The notes beneath the pieces were generated by a model. It saw nothing but the letters and a program-made list of their open reading frames with translations, searched no databases and was not told the origin of the DNA. The translations under genes and the position numbers were made by a program. DNA of 64,000 nucleotides from Welwitschia mirabilis (Eukaryota > Gnetophyta > Gnetopsida > Welwitschiales), in assembly GCA_051453625.1 (NCBI GenBank), contig JBOZIK010000001.1, positions 161,794,768 to 161,858,767 of the forward strand, read 5' to 3'. Shown here one piece after another: positions 21,580 to 35,538 of the stretch; within the stretch, counting starts at the first letter, position 1; each line of letters begins with the position of its first letter.

Positions 21580-24329
21580 TCCCTTCCTCTAATGGTTCGT
21601 TATTAACATCCATTTAAACCTCATCCTCTAAATGAACACTTTGGAAATTATTTTCTCCTATGAAGCTCTAAAAAGGAAGAACATACCCCATGCATAATAG
21701 GGTAGCCTCATCAAGAATGTACTATTTTTCTATGCACCCTTTAATTCTAGCATTATTTTTTACATATTCTTTCAAATCCTTCATAAATTCAAGTCATCCA
21801 ATAAGAAATATTTTAATACTTAATTAGTAATTAATATAAAATTAGATATTTACCACTTTCTACTTAATACCTAGTTTACCTCTCAAATGAATACATTCAT
21901 TTATATCTAACAAGTTTGCAACATTGCAAATCTTCTACTAGATGAACTAAGAGATATGTCATGACTACAAGGGAAAAAGATGAAAAGTACTACTCAAATA
22001 TGCATAATTTGTATACAATTTTTTGTTGTATGAAATGTAAAACATTGAAATAAACCACCTTTGATTATAAAACATTGAAGAACAAGCAAAATGGATAGAT
22101 AGTCATACATAAGAATTTTGAATCAACTAAGTATTTCTCAATAACACAAGTAATAAATGAAACATGAGAATATTATAATTATGTGTCTTTAATACTTTAG
22201 GCTTAAGATCTTTCATATATTTTTAACGTTTCTAACTTGCAATAAAGCCAATAAGAACTGTTATTTCATGTAACATGTAATAAAATATTTTCTTCGCATT
22301 GTGTATGACAACATATTTTACTTAAGGTAACTAGGGCTTTCCCCCCTTTTTTGTTTGCTACCATAAGGATTTTCTTAGCTTTAACATTTGCAAATCTTAC
22401 CATGCATTTAAGTTATTATTTGAGTTATCTTTAACATCCAAAATTATTGAAAGCAACTTCATATGTGTATTCTTCTTAATGTACATCATGCCTAAATTAT
22501 GATAAATGTGCATGTTTTGTACAGACATATGAAAGTACTAAAATAGTTTAAGAAAATACTAGTAGCTAATAACATTAAATGCAATTAAGATACAAATGTA
22601 TAATCTCATCTTTCAATAAGAAATATCATAAAGTACCATCTTTTGTATTCATCTAATAATATGTTATAAATCATTTTCTATACTTATATACTTTCTTTTC
22701 TTTTTCATGTTTTTATCATATGTTATTCTTATATTGTCTACCTTTCTCAAAATTTGAGTACTAGTTTAATTCTTTGGAGCCTTATTAAATTCCACCCTTT
22801 TACTAAATTGGTTTTCTACTTTTTAAATGAATGATCACTAAATAGGAATCTTCTATGTTCCATGTAAAGTATTTTTTACTATATGGAAGATACTCTGCAC
22901 ATGTGTCTTCTCTCCAAATAGTGCAAGAATAATACCCACTAGTCAAAAATATAAATAGTCCACATTAAAATAGCTCTTATGTTAAATGTCTCATTTAGAT
23001 AAGAGTCAAAAGTTTTTAAACTACTTTTCCATAACTACTATAGTTTAGATATCAAAGGTTAGAGATATACGCCAATTTCATTTTCTCATTGCTTAGGACT
23101 TAGTACCATAATGTTAATAAATAAAATTCCTTCTTCATGCATAATGATGGTGATAATTATATATTAAAATAAAAACTGATCAAGAGATATAGCTATTATT
23201 CATACTGGTAAATGAATTAAATCCATCTATTTTAAGATCCAACCTTATATTTCTTGGATTAGCAGCAAAATTAAGCCACTTGTTATCAGTGTTTTTCCAA
23301 GTATAAGAATTAGTAGGATGTCTCATCTTTCCATCTTAACTTTTAGCATTAGAATAACATTTCAAATTTTTAGTAATTCTCAAGATGCTATAGTTATATC
23401 ATTAATGTTATTAGTAATTACTATAGATCTTGTTCATAATGTCTATATAACTTTTATATTACTTTAAATTATAAATGTAATAAACATTACTTATAAAATC
23501 TTTTTAGTATTTGGGTTAAAGGAAAATGTCTTAATGCTTTTTGTAGGACTTCTGATCCTTCTCTTTTCCATGTAATGCTTCATAAGTATAATACTTGGAT
23601 TTTTCAACATGATTCTTCTAATATAAGATACAATTACTAGGGCATAAATGTATCATTTTATATTTCATTCCTAATATATTAATCACATTATTAGTAGAAC
23701 ACACATTCTTTGATAGCATATTATCATTTAGATGCTTACCATTTAAAAACTATAATAGCTCTAAAAAACTAGCATCGGTCTAGTAATGTTGTACTTTTAT
23801 AGTATATAATATAAAAAGTATAAAAGCCTTTATATATTTCTTAGGACATCCTTCATATATTGGATCTTTATCTTTTAAAATAATCTCCTAAAAATATAAC
23901 ATTTCTTTGTTCTTACTTTGCATATTTTGGTTTTGTTGGATTGGTTTTTCATTTATGTTAATTGATTTTCTTCATTTATGAATGCATCATTTACCATATG
24001 TCTTATTTCATCATGAATAACCCATGTTGTATATACTTGATGAATGTCATAAATAGTAATATGTTTCTTTATAATTTTAGTAGGCATTTTACCACTTCCA
24101 TTTTGGCATTTTATACCTTAACAACTTATGACATTAGATGAATTAGCATTTACATAAGCATAATTAATAAAGGCATTTTTATACTCATAATATGTCCTAA
24201 TATATGATTTCAAAAGATAATGTTATTTAGATTAATATCACTTACAAAAACATTTATAAATATCTACATGTAATCTTATGTGTTAATATTAGAAGCATAC
24301 CTACTATATAAAATCCAAGTCTTATCCAT
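21580..24329 (-). pseudogene. CACTA (En/Spm) transposase, TNP2-like, fossil
   Basis: A whole TNP2-type protein can be followed on the minus strand despite many stops. It begins with MDKTWILYSRY at ATG 24329 (transposase-associated domain). Then come GIKCQNGSGKMPTKIIKKHI with VYTTWVIHDE, YKMIHLCPSNCILY (zinc-type region), MRHPTNSYTWKNTDNKWLNF plus ANPRNIRLDLKIDGFNSF, and MEHRRFLFSDHSFKK (22819-22863). HNLGMMYIKKN near 22471-22501, LKPKVLKTHNYNILM, and LKEYVKNNARIKGCIEK followed by YILDEATLLC complete the order. This is the usual order and about the usual span of CACTA transposases, which cut and paste elements bounded by CACTA ends. No open frame survives and no terminal repeats were found beside it. 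Confidence 0.9.
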
Positions 24330-27300
24330 TTTTCTACCAGTTTTATATCTGTGAAGCAAGTCACATTTAAAAAAATGAAAATTAGCAATTTAGATGGGAA
24401 GGATTACAATTGGGAGAAGCCAAGTACCTCAAATATATATAGTTAATTTTTTATAAAAAATGATCATTGAGGTTTATCTTTATTTAAAAAAGGAAATATT
24501 AAAAGTAGTCAACTTATGCACAATGGAGAAGTTAACTAGAAATATAAAAATTTAATTAGTAGTATGGGTATACATGAAATGAGATAATTTATTTACTATG
24601 TATGGGTTATCTTATATGATTATATTGAAAAACAGATGGAGATATGATTTCACAGGAATAACTTTTGATCTCCCAATAGGTATTTCTAATAATTATCTAT
24701 AATTTAATTGTATTTATCCCATATGTTAAAGTCAATTTTAGTTAAATTTACTTTATACAATTTATTGTATTTAAATAATGCATTAGCAATCTTAATTTAT
24801 TGAGGTCTATTTTCAACTTGAAATTATAATTTAATTTTCTATTCATCTAGTGCAAATCTTTAAATTCATTGGTGATTTATATATGAAAAATCCTAAAACT
24901 AAGCATGTACTTAATATAACTACTTAATGGTTATAATACCAAAGCTAAGAAATAATAAGATATCACTTTTTAGTAGTATTTAGTATTTTTTAAAATACAT
25001 TGTTCTAGAGAATTGTAGCTATTCTTTCAGTTTTAAGTGTTATTATGTTTGTTGATGCTCTTTCAGTCTAGTTTCATTTAGGTCTTTTAGATAAAGATTT
25101 TGCATTTTTTAAAGATATGAGTTAAGGGTATTAGATTAAGCCTAAAATGGATCATTTTAATTATATTATTAATCTTATTAGTACATAAGAAGCTTTTAGA
25201 GATAAATGATTTTATAAATAAGATGTACATGAATCCTACTATTTCAATCTAGTAGCGTTTGCTAAATGCATGCAAGCTTTATTATAATGTAAAATTGAAA
25301 GGTATTTTTGCAAAAATAATACTTGAACTAAATCCTAGAAACACTACGTGTTATGTGTTATTATATCACTTATATGTTGATGCCTTCAAATGGAAATAAA
25401 TGAAGAACTACAGAGAGTGATGAAGATTAGAAATCTATTAGAAAATCATTAATATAGTTGGATTAATGTTAATAAAGATTGTAATCTTTCATCTATGGAG
25501 ATTGATCTCATCTGTAATCTAAAGAAATCAATTATGCTTTAGGAATTATAATAGGTGAAATGAGGGAAATGGATTTATTTACTTTCCTAAGGTTTGTGAT
25601 GCATAACATAGACTTATAATAGAAATTAATTCTCCATAGGTATCATTATTAGAAACTTATTCTAGCATTTAGGTTGATTCACACTTATCCCAAGTATATG
25701 TTTAATGTTTATAGTAATTACAAAATCTATAGTAATTGCCATTTACTAATGAAGTTTTTATCTAAACTTCACTCAAGAGTAATAATTATAAGAGATGCCT
25801 ACTACTTTCATCATTCTAAATATGGTCAATGCTCTTGTAATAAGTTTTGGTAAATTTATTAAATTAATAGATATACTATTTATACTATTTTATTGAGCAT
25901 TTCTATTATCTCTACTTTCTCTTTGCAGCTCGTTTTTTAAGGAAATCTTTAAGATTTATACATGTGACTATTACTTTTTCACTTAGTAATAAATACTATA
26001 GTTAAGTTAAGCTTTCCACTCATAAAATAATATTTTAAAAATTTCTCTTCATGTTCAAATGATTTAAGAGTAGGCTATTTAAATACAATATCAAAAGAAC
26101 AAGGAAAATGAAGGATGACTATAATAAAAATTAGGAATGAACTATAGAGGATTAAGGCTTGTCTACTTAGGGGGCTTATTCCATTTTCATTATCACTTTC
26201 ATGTAATTTTTATGATAATAATACTTGTACATTTTTTGAAGTATTTAATTTATTAGAAACCTTATTGTTTATATTAGTGTCTTTCTTCTATTTAGTTGGA
26301 TGAAAAACTATGGATGATAAGGTGATTGCTACCAAATGATTTAAAACTCATGGTTGTTTCATGTTGGTATGTGGTTAATGTTATTTTCATATTGGTATGT
26401 GATCAGTGGTATTTTCATCACCATCACAACTCAAATGCGCTTTCAACAAATGTTATTAGTAGACACTTGTATCACATACTTCAAATTCCATCATATATGT
26501 ATTAATAATTTCTGGAAGTTGTTATCTCTCTTTAAGGGACACAATAATTATTCTCCTAATACTCTATTATAGAGTACTGTTGTTGTACTTGGATAAAAGC
26601 AAGGTTAAGGTACCTAATTTATTTGGGATTTTTCAAAAGATTTCTTTAGATTACATCTATTTGTTTGATTTTGTTGTTTTCATTTTCTTCTTTACTTTTG
26701 TTTTACTCATTGAGTTTTAAAGATTCTAGTTGTTACTATAGCTTGCAATTATTCTATAAATAATGCTTCATCCTGGGAGGTTAGATTTCTATCATTTATT
26801 ATTTTAATCCCCTGCTCTATTACTAGATGCATTCTGAGATCATATAATTACATAATAATAACAATGGTTGTCTTTAGAGTTTAGAGTTTATAATAGATCA
26901 TAATCATTCACTTCTTGATGTTCTCTATTATTATCTTTCTTCTTTTTATTGTAAGTATGGCATTATAAGTCTATTGTATTTACTATTTAGAGCATTCCTC
27001 TTTTTTTATTCTCTTAAATTTCTCATTTTAGTAAGATTTTATGATAACTAAGATATAGAGAATTAAATAAGTATGTAAGAATGAAAAAAAAAAGAGATCA
27101 TAACTATATACAATAGCATAATGAAAAGGAGAAAATCATAGAATGTTTTCATTGAATAAATACACTACTTTTATAAAATTCTTACAAAGAACATAGTTAA
27201 TACTCTAGAAAGATCATATAATAATAAGAAATGAATAATAACAATTTAGGATAATGAGAAACTAAAAAAACTTGTAACATATATAGAAGATGCATAATTA

Positions 27301-27799
27301 TATAATTTAAACTTAACATAACTATAATGTCTCTTTAGAAACTTACCTATTGCTGAAATGTTTATTCGAGATGCTTCTTAATACATTGATCTAATAAGAT
27401 TTGAGTTTATTATTATTCAAATTATTAATAGGACCCAATCACATTAGCTTATTTATTAAAGTAATCAAAACATCAATAATGTTTATTATGAAAGATTGAT
27501 AAGTTGAAGGAAAAAAATAAAAAAATGAAAAGCTAGTAGAGGCTTATCATTCACTATCTATTATTATAGAATATGAATATTATAAAATTAATCCTAAGTT
27601 TACTTACATAACTCATGTATTTGAGAGGGATGTGGGATTTACTAATGTATTACCTGAAGCTTGATTAATAAGGTGTTATACTTATTTCCTATAGAGATTA
27701 GCTAGTTGGATTTTTACAGTGGTTTTCCTAGCAATTTTAGCATCTTTTCTCTTCTATACTCCTTCATTCCTTATTCTATGAGTTAAGAAATAGCAATAA
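24330..27799. other. AT-rich region, no gene recognised
   Basis: About 3.5 kb upstream of the TNP2 fossil and before the LINE. It probably includes the 5' end of the CACTA element, but I find no TAGTG-type terminus. The 72-codon plus frame at 26354-26572 has no recognisable domain and is likely chance. Confidence 0.4.
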
Positions 27800-29100
27800 G
27801 GTTTACTAGAGAGCTATTTAGAAATCTATATAAATGCAGAGACTCTTATGTATAAGCAGAGAATAAAAAACCTTTAGATTCTAGAGGGCAACACAAATTC
27901 AATAGTTTTCCATGTCTAAGTAAAGAATAATAAGTCCAAGAACAACATACAACTCCTATTCAAGGAAGATGGCATCAATATTGATACTCTAGAGGACTAC
28001 AAAATCAAAATTATTAGCTTCTATTAAAATCTCCTTAGTAAGTTTGATCGATACATTCCTATTATTCCCTCTCATGTTCAGATAGGTCCTCTGATCATAG
28101 ATCAGTAATGCATTACCCTTTGTGCTACTATTTCTAATTAAGAGATATTTCAAGCTTTTAATTCTATTCCTAACATTAAGGAACCTCATCCTGATGGCTT
28201 TTCAACTTTCTTTTTTGAGAAGGCTTGACCTATTATTAGCTCTGATATCATTGTAGCAATTAAATTCTTCTTTTCATTAAATCATATACTAGGTAATACA
28301 AACACAACATTGCTAGTCCTCATTACTAGAGTAAGGAGCCCTAGACTTGCCTCTAATTTTAAACCCATTTCTATTGTAACGTTCTTTATAAAGTCATCTC
28401 CATAATTTTCATCTTTAAGCTTAAGCAAGTTATTAGTGATCTAGTGGGAATTTAGCAAGGAGTCTTTATGAAAGAAAGAAGCATTATTCACAACATTCTT
28501 CTTACATAAGAATTGATAAAAAACTATGGGAGGAAATAGATTATTCCTAGATGCACATTGAAAGTGGATCTGAAGAAAACATTTGATACTTTGGAGTGGG
28601 AGTTCCTGGATTAATTACTTATTGCCTTTGGCTTCACTTATAGGTTCACTAAGTGGGTGATGAAGTGTATTAAGACTATTAAATATATAATCTTCTTTAA
28701 TGGTGAGATTCATGGCTATTTTAATGGAAGAAGAGAAATTAGACAAGATAACCCTATATTCCCATACCTATTCATGCTAGCTATGGAGTACCTTGGAAGA
28801 ACCTTGAAGGTCTACACTGACTCAAATAGCTTCACATTCCATCCCTAGTATAAATAGATTTAAATTTCTCACTTGACTTACTGATGATATATTGATGTTT
28901 TGCAAAGGAAATATAGAATTAGTGATGGTTCCTAAGTAGGTCCTAAAACATTTTGCACATGCCTCTAGCTTAAAGGCAAACATATCTAAACCTCAAGCTT
29001 ACTTTATGGGTGTCAATTGCTAAATCAAAAGGTTTATCATAGAAGAGACATAGTTTTTCTAGGTTAGCCTTCCATTCAAGTACCTAGGATTCTCCCTAAC
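27800..29100 (+). pseudogene. LINE ORF2 reverse transcriptase domain
   Basis: The linker (VKNNKSKNNIQLLFKEDGIN) is followed by PHPDGFSTFFFEKA, NFKPISIVTFF and a 63-codon open stretch at 28657-28848 containing NGEIHGYFNGRREIRQDNPI and PYLFMLAMEYLGRTLK. The catalytic box is altered to LTDDILMFC at 28877-28903, where plant LINEs usually have FADD; both Asp remain. SLKANISKPQAYFMGVN follows. This is the polymerase for target-primed reverse transcription, now non-coding. Confidence 0.9.
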
Positions 29101-29990
29101 TTTTAAATCTATTTCAATCAATGATTATTTGCCTCTCATTGAGACAATAACCTCTACAATACACTATTGAACCAATAAGTACCTATCATAGGGAGGAAGA
29201 CTAGAGCTAATAAGATCAATACTCCAAAGCATTTAAATATACTAGTGTCAAGTGTTCATCCTGCTAAAGAAAGTTATTAAGGAAGTGGAAAGACTTTGCA
29301 AATCTTTTTTATGACTAGGGAAAGATCAGTCTAGAAGAGTCCTTATTACCTGGTAGAAGGTTACTACCCCAATTATAGAGTGGTTGGGACTCAAGGACAT
29401 CTATGTTTATAATAAGTCTCTCAATCTCAATCTCAAAAAATTTTGGGCCCTAGCAAATAAAGAAGACTCCCTTTGCATGAGGTGGATCCATGGATGTTAT
29501 ATAAAACAAATAGACATCTAGACCATCCCAATTAAGGCTTCTTTCTCTTGAACTTTTAAGAAGTTATTAAATTTCAAAGAGGAAGTAAGAAGATGTATTA
29601 AAGATACAAATGGTCAAATGAGATGGACAAGAGAATCTAAACACTTTACAGTTGCTACTTCTTATCAGATCCTCTCTTTAATACCTCTAAGAGTGGATTG
29701 GTCATTTGTTATTTGGGGTAAATATTTCTAGCTAAGCAACTCTTTTATCTCCTAGCTTATAATGCAAAATAGTTTGCCCACCAAAGATAATCTCAACAAA
29801 GTTGATATTATAGTAGATCAACAGTGTGTCTTGTGTAACTCCTCTCCATCTATTCTTCTCTTATCCCTTTTCTTCCTAAATTTAGAACTAGGTAAGTCAA
29901 TTCCTACTATTCTTAGTCCTCTTCTCTTTATCTCAACTCTAGTTCTGGTTTTCTTTAATGCTGAAATTCCCCAAGGTTAGAATCCAAATC
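29101..29990 (+). pseudogene. LINE ORF2 C-terminal zinc-binding region
   Basis: After the thumb (FKYLGFSLTFKSISINDYLP, YLSQGGRLELIRSILQS) comes the zf-RVT region: TVATSYQILS, then NSLPTKDNLNKVDIIVDQQC and VLCNSSPS within an open stretch at 29762-29980. The Cys pair of the zinc ligand set is visible; the later His/Cys are lost. Confidence 0.82.
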
Positions 29991-30863
29991 ACAAATGCTA
30001 CTTTCAATGTAGTTATATATTAATTTGGTAACATAGGATTCTCATCATCTTCAGTAATTCTACATCTCAATTTCAAGCCTACTTTCAAAAGATCAAATTC
30101 AATATTAAGATTCAACTAGTGTCTATCAAAGTTTTGAATAACACCAACAACAATATAATATGGTATCAAGCTCTTCACATCTATTCGGAATTCAAGTCTA
30201 AAGCCATTAATAGATATCTCTTAAGAGGACCCCATTCTAGATGAAGGACCACTGCTTCCTCTTTAGCATCTCTTCCTAATTCTACAACACAAAAATTCTA
30301 CAAGGATCTCTAATACTTCATCATTATATTGACACTATTGAACCTCTAATACTTAAATTTTAGTCTCACTCTTGAATTGATCAATTTGATCACCAAGTCT
30401 CTCACTAGGAACACTGGGATTGGCTAGAGAAGGCATTATTTTAGTCCTATGAACATATTTTGATCCTTATCGCATACAAGAAAAGCATTTAGAGCAATGA
30501 TCAAGCACATTAATGCTATGGGAAGCAGGCAATGAAAGGACCCTCTTCAAGAATACGGACAAAGCAGCAATGGCTTGATAATGCTAAGACTATGTGTAGT
30601 AGCACCCCCAGTTGCATCTTTTACCAATTATTAGTGAATTCACTTGCCCAATTCTTCTTATTTATTGGAAATAGCCAATTCCCTCCCTAGAGGGAAACCT
30701 TGTTCTACCTCATGATTTATTTATGTATTATGTTACTTATCCTATTAATTTTGGTCAAAGGGAAGTGGGTCTAACTTCAGACTACCTCACTCTGTTACCT
30801 CTTGTCTTTCTTGATGGGATTGTGATTATCTTTTTAAACTTAGTAATGAATTAATTCCTTGCC
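29991..30863 (+). other. LINE 3' end and UTR
   Basis: Degenerate C-terminal tail and 3' UTR. The final part (CCTCTTGTCTTTCTTGATGG… then …TAATGAATTAATTCCTTGCC) has the look of plant LINE 3' ends just before the A tail. Confidence 0.6.
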
Positions 30864-30880
30864 AAAAAATAAAATAAAAA
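30864..30880 (+). repeat. A-rich tail of the LINE
   Basis: AAAAAATAAAATAAAAA, the degenerate poly-A left by target-primed reverse transcription. No target-site duplication could be matched, as expected if the element is old. Confidence 0.7.
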
Positions 30881-31682
30881 TCTAGATAACACCATACAAT
30901 GTCTAAAAACTAGTTTAAAAGAGATGTAAAGAAAAGCATAATTCAAAAACACAAATCTTCTTCAGTAATAGCTTCTAAAAGAAAATATTCAAATTTTAGA
31001 GGAAACTAAACCTATTATTTCTATGATGTTCATATGATATTTATGTTTTATGTAAACTTTTAGTAATGATCGAAGGAGTTTTATGATATTCATTAATGAT
31101 TTTTACTCCTCCAATAGTGTATTTTATTTTTTATGTGCACACTAAAAACCTTAGTAAATAGACCCCTAAGTAATGCTAAAACTTATAGATGCTTTTGCAT
31201 TAGCTTTATTAGGCATGTTTCCTTATAAATTAACATTTAGAAACTCTTGTCACATGCTCACTGAGGTTTTTAAAAGATTAATCCTAAATGTATTATAATA
31301 AAACTGAAATGAGCCCTAACATTACTTAGATAACTAAAAGTCTAGAAAGATATAACATAATTATGAGATATTAATATATATAAAAAAACATAATTCATGA
31401 TAGGAGAATTTGGGCACTAATATTTGTATCACAAATTAATAGTGGTACTACAATTACATTCTTTATTTAGCTATTATGAAATTGTAAATTGATGAATGCT
31501 TTCTTGTCGGATTAGAATACAAAGAAAAAATACGATGTTATTCTATTATTGTTCGTGGCCTCTCATACCTACTCATGGCTATTAAGAAGAAGGTAAGAAA
31601 TTCAATATGCAAGTATAAATCATGATAAGAAAAATTCTTTTATCAAGAAAGTTTTCCTTTAAAAAATTATTACAAAGTAAGT

Positions 31683-31752
31683 AGCAAGGAAAATGAATAT
31701 TAATGGAAAGGTAAAAAAGCAAGGAAAATGAAGATTAATGGAAATGAAAGGA
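31683..31752. repeat. Two-copy 35-bp tandem repeat
   Basis: AGCAAGGAAAATGAATATTA… at 31683-31717 repeats with few changes at 31718-31752. Confidence 0.75.
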
Positions 31753-34700
31753 AACATCATAGTAGCATTCGGTAAAGAGATCTATGATCATGTAAAATTT
31801 TAACCCAAAGAAGCATAAAATTTCTAACATGAATATTTGTTTGTTTAGAAGATATAAACTATTTTCATATTCTTGCCATTATAATCTTATTAATATTTCA
31901 ACTAGGTAATCAATGTTTCTAAGGTAAATCTTCAACATTAAACAAAATATAATTTTGAAGGAAACCTTTTTAACCCTTTAATATTTAAGAAAGAAATGAT
32001 TAACATTTGTTACGTATGCATATTAGGCTTAAAATTTTACCTTGACATCTTGATTAAAAATTTAAAGGAAAAAAGATAAAAGGATCACAAAGTTTTTGTC
32101 CAAAAATATAATGGAATATCTTTATAATTTCAAGGAGCTAAGAGAAAATATGAACTAATCATATGTATATTTTTATATATTTAATTAATAAATAGATGCT
32201 TTAGCATTATAGATAAACTAAATAATAGGTCAGAAGGTAGATTTAATATTGATTTGCTAATTAGAAATCTCAAGTGAATTGATTTTTTCTTAGTATTCAT
32301 ATTGGGTCATCCCCATGAAAACATTAGCTTTCTCTCATGACAATTAGATTTACAGATGCTTGAAAGTTACTTATTGGATCATTTCTAACCTTAGTGCCCT
32401 ATGCCATTTAATTGAAGTAACTATCTAAATAAACCATCTCTTAATTAGGTTTTCCCCTCAAAAAACATTAGGTTACACTCATAACATGGAGATTGTACTA
32501 GCGGAGAAATTAAAAAGAATTCGACATCATATTTAATACTAGATTATCTAACAATGCTCCAATATAAAGAGATGGCCAAGAGGATAATAATAACATAATG
32601 ATAAACATCAATAAGTACTTTACTTGAATTATCTATTAACATTATATTCTAAAGTAATATTTATTTTAAAAAGATACAGCTTGTTTTTCTAGATCAAGCT
32701 TTGCTTGTTTGATTGACATCTACCAAAAGAAAACCTTAATCTCTTGAGGTATGCATCATGTCATAAAAGTAATTTCTAAGATAAAGAAATTAATTTTTAT
32801 TATCTAACATTGAATAATATTTAAATCTTATTTGTAACATTTTTTTAAAATAAATTCATTTTATTTTTATGTTTCGTCATATTAACTAGAACAAATACTA
32901 TTATTTGACTCTTTATTAGTGCATTTTACTTGAACTGTTTTTTATTCATGTTTGTGTTCCTTTGCTTGGTAATAAATTAACAAGGCCTTGGTAGATTTAG
33001 ATTTTATTTGACATGCTAGTTCTGAGTGAGGCTATACTTTTATATGGTAAACTATCCAATTTTAGGGGTTTTAATTTTCCTTCACATCCTATATTGCATG
33101 CATGCTAAAAATTGGCTTAGTTTGCTTTATAATCTTTATGATAGACACAAAAATCATGCAGCTTAATAGTTTCACTTTGTCCTTTACGATCTTGTAATTA
33201 TGTCATAAAGACAAGTGCATTTTTTAAGATGATCTATTTCATATTCCATTTTCCTATTTTATGAAAGATGTTTAAAAAGACTATTTAAACAAAAGAATTG
33301 TTGAATCAAATCTATTTGTCCATCTTAAGTTAAAGATTATTATATATTATTAAAATTATGGGTTAAATTATTATTTAGCAATTAATTCTTTATCAAGTAA
33401 TTTTAAAAGGGTATAACCCTTAAAAAATGAAATAATGTTACAACTACCTTGTAGCTTTAGCTACATCTAAGTAAGAATTAATTAGAATTTTAAAAGATGA
33501 TTAGGAATTCAAATCCCACAAGGAGTTATAAGAAAGCCTAAATGATTATCTATCTTTACTTGTATCTACCAATCTAAATTTATTGATTGTGTCTTTTTCC
33601 AAATGTTTATTTTTTAAAAATTAATAAATGGCTAATTTTTATTATTTCAATACAGCTATCACATCATTGAATTCTAGTCATCTTCAACCATTATAATGTA
33701 AAATGGTTAAAATAATAGTTTTATATGATTCTTGTACCATGTTTTATTATCATCTAAACATTAATAAAACTAATCATCAACATGGCTTATGTTAGTTCAT
33801 ATAACTTATTAAACAAGAAATATTACTTTATATGATCTTCTTATGAGCTACATATCTTGCATTACAAATTTGTTATATTTTAGATAGGTTACAAAGGAAT
33901 GTAAGATAATGAATTTGATGTAATCTGTTTATACTTCTTAAGCATAATCCTTCTTATTAATCTATTCTTTTACATATTTTGGTTCTTACTCTCTTTATCC
34001 AATCCATGTATCCACTAATTCTATAATTTTTTGCTTTGAATTAAAGGTAATAAGAGTTTTCAAGAAAGCTACCCCTTTCAATAACCCCTTTCTAGAATCT
34101 TTATTGATCATAATTATTAGTATTTTTATTGAAATTAGTCATTTAATAATTTGTGTATATATTCATCAATGTGTTACTAGTTTTAGGGTTTAATCTATTA
34201 TTTTAGTTATTTGATAAAATTAGGCTATTTAATATACAAATCTATTATTTTTTTCCCTTATTTTTATGGGGGTAAGGAATACTACATTCTTAAATGAAAC
34301 ATCCCTATTAATATTTAGTTACCTAATAAGATGTCACTCTATTACAAATAAAAATTTTTAGAAGAGCATATAATTATGATATGGCTTTCCTTTACATCGT
34401 TTTCATCATCTTTTCTAAGCTCATGCATTACCTTTAAAGATGATATAAGAAATATCTAAAGGAAATCCTAAGTTATCAAATCCATGCTTTGGCTTTATCT
34501 CCCTGCACCCTTTGGGGTTATACTCTATGTTTTCAACTATAATATTTAATGCTAATTTTATGAATTAAAGTAAATTATGAACTAAAAAAAAGGCAATCCT
34601 CTAAACTACAATTGCATTAAAAATCCAAAATCTAAATTTAGAATAAATATCATCTAACACAGTTAAAAAAGGACATAAAGTATAATGAAAACAAAATATG

Positions 34701-35528
34701 TTTCCATAATAGATAAACAAATAATAATGTTTTTCTAATTAGCCAAATGATTCTTCAATTCACAAGCAATTAAAATTGCTAGAATCCTAGACACATCAAT
34801 TAAAAATTATTACTAAGCTTTAAACAATCCAATGAAGAGTGCATTATTAATAAGAGATCAAGCTCTAGGCATGAAATATATATTAAGTTACCTTTAATTT
34901 ATTCATAAGAGCTAACTCTATATCCTAGGTTTTCTTATGAAAGAGTTAACAATGAAATGAAAGAATTATAAAAGGAGACAATAAAGTAAATTGTATAGAT
35001 TTTTTCCTTCCCTTCAAAAATCTCTATGATAGATAGTAATATAAGATGAAGGAGAAATAGTACCTTATTAAAAAGAAAGGGGCTTTTAGCACTTAAAAAT
35101 TTTTATAGATACAAAAACAACATGTTAAGCTTTATTTCTTTCTTAAGTTCATTTTACTTATATAACATTTTTGTTTTTATAAATATATAATTTTAAATTT
35201 TTGATTATCACATTAGTTAGGATATAAACATTAACTCCAGCTAATCCATCACAAAATTGGCACTAGAACATTCTTTTACAGTTATCTAACTACCCCCTTT
35301 CCCTTGATTTTTTTGATCTTTAGTAGGAAACCATACTAAATGATAGCTTTCCAATATAGGAAACCCTGGGATATTTGAATAGGCAATCCTGAGCCAAGTA
35401 CAAGTTTCAAATATACTAGCATTTGTAAAAGCCTTATCTTATCATTTATTAATGGAATTGAATCATGCAAATAGTGAATTTTCACAAGGAACTAATTTCT
35501 ATTCTTAAGTCATGGAATGAATTTACTT

Positions 35529-35538
35529 NNNNNNNNNN
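35529..35538. other. Assembly gap, 10 N
   Basis: Ten N in otherwise unassigned sequence. Confidence 0.95.

Larger units (their letters stand above)
27800..30880 (+). mobile_element. L1-type LINE, 5'-truncated, plus strand
   Basis: Contains, in order, the pre-RT linker, the RT domain, the zinc-binding (zf-RVT) region and a 3' UTR ending in an A-rich tail at 30864-30880. No ORF1 or endonuclease was seen upstream, so it is probably 5'-truncated, as is common for LINEs. Many stops and frameshifts. Confidence 0.88.

Noticed and set aside
26354-26572. 72-codon plus-strand frame
   Set aside because: No recognisable domain, no promoter or splice context, and hydrophobic composition typical of AT-rich chance frames.
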